A program made the translations under genes and the position numbers. A stretch of DNA of 64,000 nt, from the NCBI GenBank assembly GCA_945902075.1, contig CAMDMA010000005.1, positions 62,001-126,000 on the forward strand. Direction: 5' to 3'. Source of the stretch: Candidatus Kuenenia stuttgartensis (GTDB taxonomy: Bacteria; Planctomycetota; Phycisphaerae; Phycisphaerales; SM1A02). Numbering within the stretch: position 1 is the first letter of the stretch; every line of letters starts with the position of its first letter. The notes under the pieces were generated by a model. That model saw nothing but the letters and a program-made list of their open reading frames with translations, had not been told where the DNA came from and did no database searches. This document shows, piece by piece, positions 60,464 to 64,000 of the stretch.

Positions 60464-62872
60464 TTAGGGAAGCAAATGAATGGCGTTGATGTTTGCCGCG
60501 GTCGGGATTCCTCGCGCTGCGGCCTGGAAGTATGCGGCGAACGCGCCCGCAGTATTCGTTCCGGTGGTCGTCGCGGTGAAGCGGAAGGCATCCTCGTCGG
60601 TGCCAATTGCGCCAGTCACGCTGAACGCGCCGATGGTCGAGATGGTCATGACATCGCCGGACGCGACGTACAGCGCATCGATGTCCTCGTTGTTGTTCGT
60701 CGAAAGTCCGACGTCTGATCCATCGAAGTAGTACGCGTAGGTTCCACCGGTCACGGTTCCGAGCGAAGTCGGGGTGAAGGCGATGACATCCTCGTCCGCG
60801 AGGCCGGTGAGCCCGGTCACCGTGGGATCTCCAAGGGTCGAGATCCCGATCGCGCCGCTCGGCAGAATGGTGATGGCGTCGACGTCCTCGTTGTTTGTCG
60901 AGAGGCCGACATCCGATCCGTCGAAGTAGAAACTCCAAGCTCCCGCGGTTGTCGCGCCGAGCGAGGTCGGCGTAAATTTGATGATGTCAGAATCGTCAAC
61001 CGTCGTTCCGCTCGGCCCGCCAGTAAGCCCGGCGACAGTGCCGTCAAGATTGATCGACACTAGGATCTCCCCGTTCGCCAACAACGCGAACGCGTCAATG
61101 GCGTAACTGGTGAGGCCGACATCCGACCCGTCGAAATACAGACTCCATGTGCCGGTCGCGCCGTCGTACTGCGCGATGTCCTCGTCGGCGACCGCGCCCG
61201 CTGCGCCGAGCGTCGGTGTGCCAAGTACGGACACAAGCACCTTTCCGGGGAGCGTACTTCCGCTGCCGCCACCGCCACCCGTCGTCCCCGCGAGGGCGCG
61301 CTGGAGATTCACGCGTCCTGAGCCGAGTTGGCCTGAGTAGGTGGGATTCGCGGCACTGATATCTTCCGAAGTCGTGCGGATGCGATCCCACACCTGCGCC
61401 GCAGTCCACGTCGGAAATTGGCTCCAGAGATTCGCAGCGATGCCCGCGACGAGTGGGGTGGCCATCGAGGTGCCACTCAGCGGCGCGATGTAATCGCTCG
61501 CATCGGTGCCATGCACGTGGTAGGTCGAGTAGATGTCCACGCCGGGGGCGGAGATATCGACCCAGGTTCCATAGCTCGAGAAGGACGCCTTCTTGTCCGA
61601 CTGATCGGTCGCTGCAACGGAGTACACATCCGTGCGCGCACACAGGTAGTCAGCGGTTGCGGTGTTGGCGTTGCCAGCTGCTTTGAAGATGAGCCCGCCC
61701 GCCGCGAGGAAGTAGTCGCACGCGGCAGCGATGCCGCCAGAGTTCGACGAGCCCCACGAGCAACTCGCGATGCGGGCACCGTTGTTCGCCGCGTATTGGA
61801 GCGCACTTGCGGCGTAGTCCATGCGGACGTAGCCAACTTCGCTCGCACCCGATTGCGCGCTGTGCCCGATGCGAAGACACATCACCCGCGCGCCATCGCC
61901 AGTTGCGGTGAGCGTCCCGTCGCCAAAGCCACCCGCTGGACTCGCCACGGCATAGCCATTGTTGTTGAGCGCAGCGACGATGCCTGAGCAGTGCGTACCG
62001 TGGCCGTTGAAGTCGCGGGGATCGTTGTCGGCGCCAACGCAGTCCTCGCCGGACCAGCAGGTCGCGATTGCTGCCGACACGAAGTCGTAACCGACCCAGT
62101 CGTCGACAAATCCGTTTGAGTCGTCGTCGACGCCAATCACCCCGTCTTTCTCTGCAGCATTGATCCAGATATTGCCCGCGGTTCCAGTGGTACTCGAGGT
62201 CGACGTGTTGGCGCCGCCAAGATCCTTGTGGTAATAGCGGACGCCAGTGTCGAGCACGGCCACGATCTTGGATGGCTCGCCATTCTGGATATCCCAGCCC
62301 TCTGGCGCATCAATATCTTTGTCACTCGTTTGATTGAGGTGCCATTGTGAGGCGTAGTTTGCGTCATTCGCAGTCGCATACAACGGGTGCACGCCGATGG
62401 TCTCCACCTTGCGCACCAACGGATCTGCGCCGAAGTCGCTCATTGCGGCCTCGAGCGTGGTCTTCTCAAGATCCACGGTCACCACGGCGAAGCCGCTGAG
62501 GTCCGGAAGAAGTCGGCCATCAAGCGCCTTTGGCGCAGCACTCTGAAAGAGTTTGCGAATACGCGAAACTCCGTGGCGTTCACAGGTGGCGTCGAGGATT
62601 TCAAGCCCAGTCCGGCCGTCGCCGCCGAGGCGGGTCGATTCAAGCGAAAACGCCGCCTCGATCCCAAACTCAACGATGAACTCATCTTCAACGATCCACT
62701 CGGCTTGACCAAGTTCAAAGAGAAGCGGGTTCGCTGGGGCTGCACCAGACGCGAGCAGGTGCGCTTCATTGGGGTTTGCCGCAATCTTGCAGGCGCCGGG
62801 AGGAACGGCGGCAGCACCAGCAAGTGATGTTGTCGAAATGAGCACGATCGATGCCAGACCGGAAAGTTGCAT
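60464..62872 (-). CDS. secreted subtilisin-family (S8) protease with four C-terminal repeats
   Basis: An 802-residue exported protease. The start is the ATG at 62872 (MQLSGLASIVLISTTSLAGA), supported by GGAG upstream; ATG 62887 is an alternative. Order: signal peptide, inhibitory propeptide (about 40-165), S8 catalytic domain with Asp208 in VLDTGV, His291 in GHGTHCSG and Ser469 in GTSMATP, a Gly/Ser linker (GTTGGGGGSGS), then about 270 residues made of four repeats. Each repeat has the pattern DED-x-x-x-(F/Y), ...YFDGSDVGL(S/T)..., D(A/V)DAI and a (L/S)G(E/A/D)I segment; the fourth is degenerate. It has no dockerin tail. Probable role: extracellular protein degradation. It has its own terminator. 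Confidence 0.9.
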   Translation of the reverse strand: MQLSGLASIVLISTTSLAGAAAVPPGACKIAANPNEAHLLASGAAPANPLLFELGQAEWIVEDEFIVEFGIEAAFSLESTRLGGDGRTGLEILDATCERHGVSRIRKLFQSAAPKALDGRLLPDLSGFAVVTVDLEKTTLEAAMSDFGADPLVRKVETIGVHPLYATANDANYASQWHLNQTSDKDIDAPEGWDIQNGEPSKIVAVLDTGVRYYHKDLGGANTSTSSTTGTAGNIWINAAEKDGVIGVDDDSNGFVDDWVGYDFVSAAIATCWSGEDCVGADNDPRDFNGHGTHCSGIVAALNNNGYAVASPAGGFGDGTLTATGDGARVMCLRIGHSAQSGASEVGYVRMDYAASALQYAANNGARIASCSWGSSNSGGIAAACDYFLAAGGLIFKAAGNANTATADYLCARTDVYSVAATDQSDKKASFSSYGTWVDISAPGVDIYSTYHVHGTDASDYIAPLSGTSMATPLVAGIAANLWSQFPTWTAAQVWDRIRTTSEDISAANPTYSGQLGSGRVNLQRALAGTTGGGGGSGSTLPGKVLVSVLGTPTLGAAGAVADEDIAQYDGATGTWSLYFDGSDVGLTSYAIDAFALLANGEILVSINLDGTVAGLTGGPSGTTVDDSDIIKFTPTSLGATTAGAWSFYFDGSDVGLSTNNEDVDAITILPSGAIGISTLGDPTVTGLTGLADEDVIAFTPTSLGTVTGGTYAYYFDGSDVGLSTNNNEDIDALYVASGDVMTISTIGAFSVTGAIGTDEDAFRFTATTTGTNTAGAFAAYFQAAARGIPTAANINAIHLLP

Positions 62873-63307
62873 GCGTGTGAGCTCCATCGAATCTGCGAAC
62901 AAATGGAACAAGAGCGACCGCGCGGGTTCGCGCCGCGTGTCGTGAGAGAGAGCGAGTGAAGAGGATCGGTGCGCCGGGATCAGAGCAAGGGTGTCGAGAG
63001 CAACGCGAGGGATTCTCGCGTGAGAGACCGGATGCAAGTTGTGTCCCGCGGTTTGCAAAAGAGGAGATTCCAGCAACGCCTCGCGCTGCGCAACCCTGAA
63101 TGAGCACCTTACCCGTGGTGCGCAAGGCATCAAGCCGTTGCGGCAGAATCTCTCGCCGATTACGCCGAACCACGACAGCATGTCTCCTTGCTACAGTCGC
63201 CGCCCTGTGATGACCGCGATGATTCAGAAAACAAGCAGTTTCTGACGCAAGACAATCGCACTTCTGTGTGCGAGACCACTCCCAAAGCCCAAAAAAGTCC
63301 GCCCACC
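62873..63307. other. 435-base intergenic region between divergent genes
   Basis: No coding region is supported here; the open frame at 63039-63245 has no ribosome site and no family resemblance. It should hold the promoters of the minus-strand protease and the plus-strand dehydrogenase. A short perfect hairpin (ACGCGAG/CTCGCGT, about 63002-63020) and a TACAGT box at 63192-63197 were seen. Confidence 0.5.
63192..63197 (+). promoter_or_regulatory. putative -10 box upstream of the 3-hydroxyacyl-CoA dehydrogenase gene
   Basis: TACAGT 110 bases before the start codon at 63308; no clear -35 box. Confidence 0.3.
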
Positions 63308-64000
63308 ATGTCAAACATTCACCCAGTCAAGACCATCGCAGTCATCGGTGCCGGAACCATGGGTTCGGGCATCGCGCTTACCGCCGCGCAGGCGGGCATC
63401 TCCGCGATTCAGATTGACGTGCACCAGGGCGCGCTGGACAAGGCAAAGGCTGGTCACGCGAAGAGCCTCGCGCGGCTGGTCGAGAAGGGCAAACTTCAAC
63501 AGGCAGACGCGGATGCAGCACTGAGCCGCATCACTTATGTCACAACCATGATGGATGCAAAGGCCGCCGACTGGGTGGTGGAAGCGGCCACTGAGAATGT
63601 TGAGTTGAAGAAGAAGATCTTCAAATCGATGCAGGAGAGCTTTCGCGAGGATGTGGTCCTTGCGACGAACACATCAAGCATCTCGATCACCGATATCGCG
63701 AGCGTCGTTGGCAAGGACGCTCATCGTGTCATCGGCATGCACTTCTTCAATCCGGTGCCGATCATGAAGCTCGTCGAAGTGATCAAGGGCATCGCCACGA
63801 GTGAAGAAACAACCGCGCGCACAATTGAACTTGCGAAGGCGATGGGGAAGACCCCGGTCCCTGCGAATGATCGCGCAGGATTCGTCTCAAACCGCGTGCT
63901 CATGCCGATGATCAACGAGGCTTTTTACGCGTGGATGGAAGGCGTCGCCGAGCCGAAAGATATTGATCAAATCATGCTGCTCGGCTGCAACTTTCCAATG
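63308..64000 (+). CDS. 3-hydroxyacyl-CoA (3-hydroxybutyryl-CoA) dehydrogenase, 3' end outside window
   Basis: The frame from the ATG at 63308 stays open to the window end (231 codons). The N-terminus has the Rossmann NAD-binding motif IAVIGAGTMGSGIALTAAQA, then the catalytic segments NTSSISITDIA and RVIGMHFFNPVPIMKLVEV (His of the HFFNP motif) and AGFVSNRVLMPMINEAFY. These are the signatures of PaaH/Hbd-type 3-hydroxybutyryl-CoA dehydrogenase of about 285 residues; a fused multifunctional protein cannot be excluded because the end is missing. It acts in fatty-acid or butyrate-type acyl-CoA metabolism. Confidence 0.9.
   Translation, partial: MSNIHPVKTIAVIGAGTMGSGIALTAAQAGISAIQIDVHQGALDKAKAGHAKSLARLVEKGKLQQADADAALSRITYVTTMMDAKAADWVVEAATENVELKKKIFKSMQESFREDVVLATNTSSISITDIASVVGKDAHRVIGMHFFNPVPIMKLVEVIKGIATSEETTARTIELAKAMGKTPVPANDRAGFVSNRVLMPMINEAFYAWMEGVAEPKDIDQIMLLGCNFPM

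Noticed and set aside
62387-62827. Open frame on the plus strand inside the subtilisin gene
   Set aside because: It is antisense to the propeptide region of a clear S8 protease.
63039-63245. 68-codon open frame before the dehydrogenase gene
   Set aside because: No ribosome site, no recognisable sequence, and it covers the probable promoter region.
1-64000. CRISPR arrays, insertion sequences, prophage or rRNA genes
   Set aside because: No regularly spaced direct repeats with spacers, no transposase or phage genes and no rRNA signatures were seen.

Overview
The window reads as chromosomal DNA of a planctomycete, most likely class Phycisphaerae. This rests on GC-rich coding DNA, a DUF1549/DUF1553 cytochrome-like protein paired with a DUF1501 protein, a DUF1080 protein, several secreted proteins ending in a short two-repeat dockerin-like tail (D-x-(N/D)-x-(D/S)-G ... 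DLAxLLxxWG), an ECF sigma factor coupled to a Ser/Thr kinase, and a DUF1570-type peptidase. Genes are dense and often overlap at stop/start codons (ATGA, GTGA, TGATG). No phage, insertion sequence or CRISPR array was seen. Layout: 1-6355 is a tightly overlapping menaquinone operon menD-H-B-A-C-E, faced by a convergent hotdog thioesterase that may be the DHNA-CoA thioesterase; together they cover isochorismate to demethylmenaquinone. 6.9-14.7 kb holds mostly secreted proteins: DUF1080, DUF4236, a small unknown, a GH13 enzyme with CBM48 and dockerin, a dockerin-tailed beta-rich protein and a large zinc metalloprotease, with two strong terminators. 14.9-17.0 kb (minus) is a Na/Pi cotransporter and a STAS protein. 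17.1-20.9 kb is the DUF1549/1553-DUF1501 pair. 20.9-27.0 kb (minus) is a six-gene membrane cluster: TerC, DedA, DevCAB-like ABC exporter, SMP-30-like protein. 27.1-30.6 kb carries an OprB-like porin and a chemoreceptor. 30.6-33.3 kb is a NitT/TauT/THI5-type ABC importer with its binding protein divergent. 33.3-35.3 kb is DNA polymerase IV facing a CBS-domain protein. 35.4-40.7 kb (minus) is a VWA-ExbB-ExbD-ExbD-large repeat protein operon. 40.8-45.8 kb has DoxX, tRNA-Leu(UAG), class II DAHP synthase and a ketosynthase pair, one member catalytically dead. 46.1-53.5 kb has a tiny RCC1-dockerin protein, a NuoG-like protein, a MATE exporter, a TPR protein with two RNA-polymerase alpha-CTD-like domains and a SpoIID lipoprotein. 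53.6-64.0 kb has a PrpB-like lyase, a DUF1570 peptidase/ECF sigma/Ser-Thr kinase operon, a structured non-coding RNA, a citrate-synthase-family enzyme, a subtilisin with four C-terminal repeats and a truncated 3-hydroxyacyl-CoA dehydrogenase. The most notable element is the RNA at about 58510-58878: a chain of hairpins ending in a perfect intrinsic terminator, with GGGA (six times AGGGA) recurring in loops and linkers. That is the architecture of CsrB/RsmZ-type RNAs that sequester CsrA, and I know of no such RNA described in planctomycetes. Also notable are seven genes that lack a Shine-Dalgarno sequence and have a TANNNT box 6-9 nt before the start codon, suggesting leaderless transcription.
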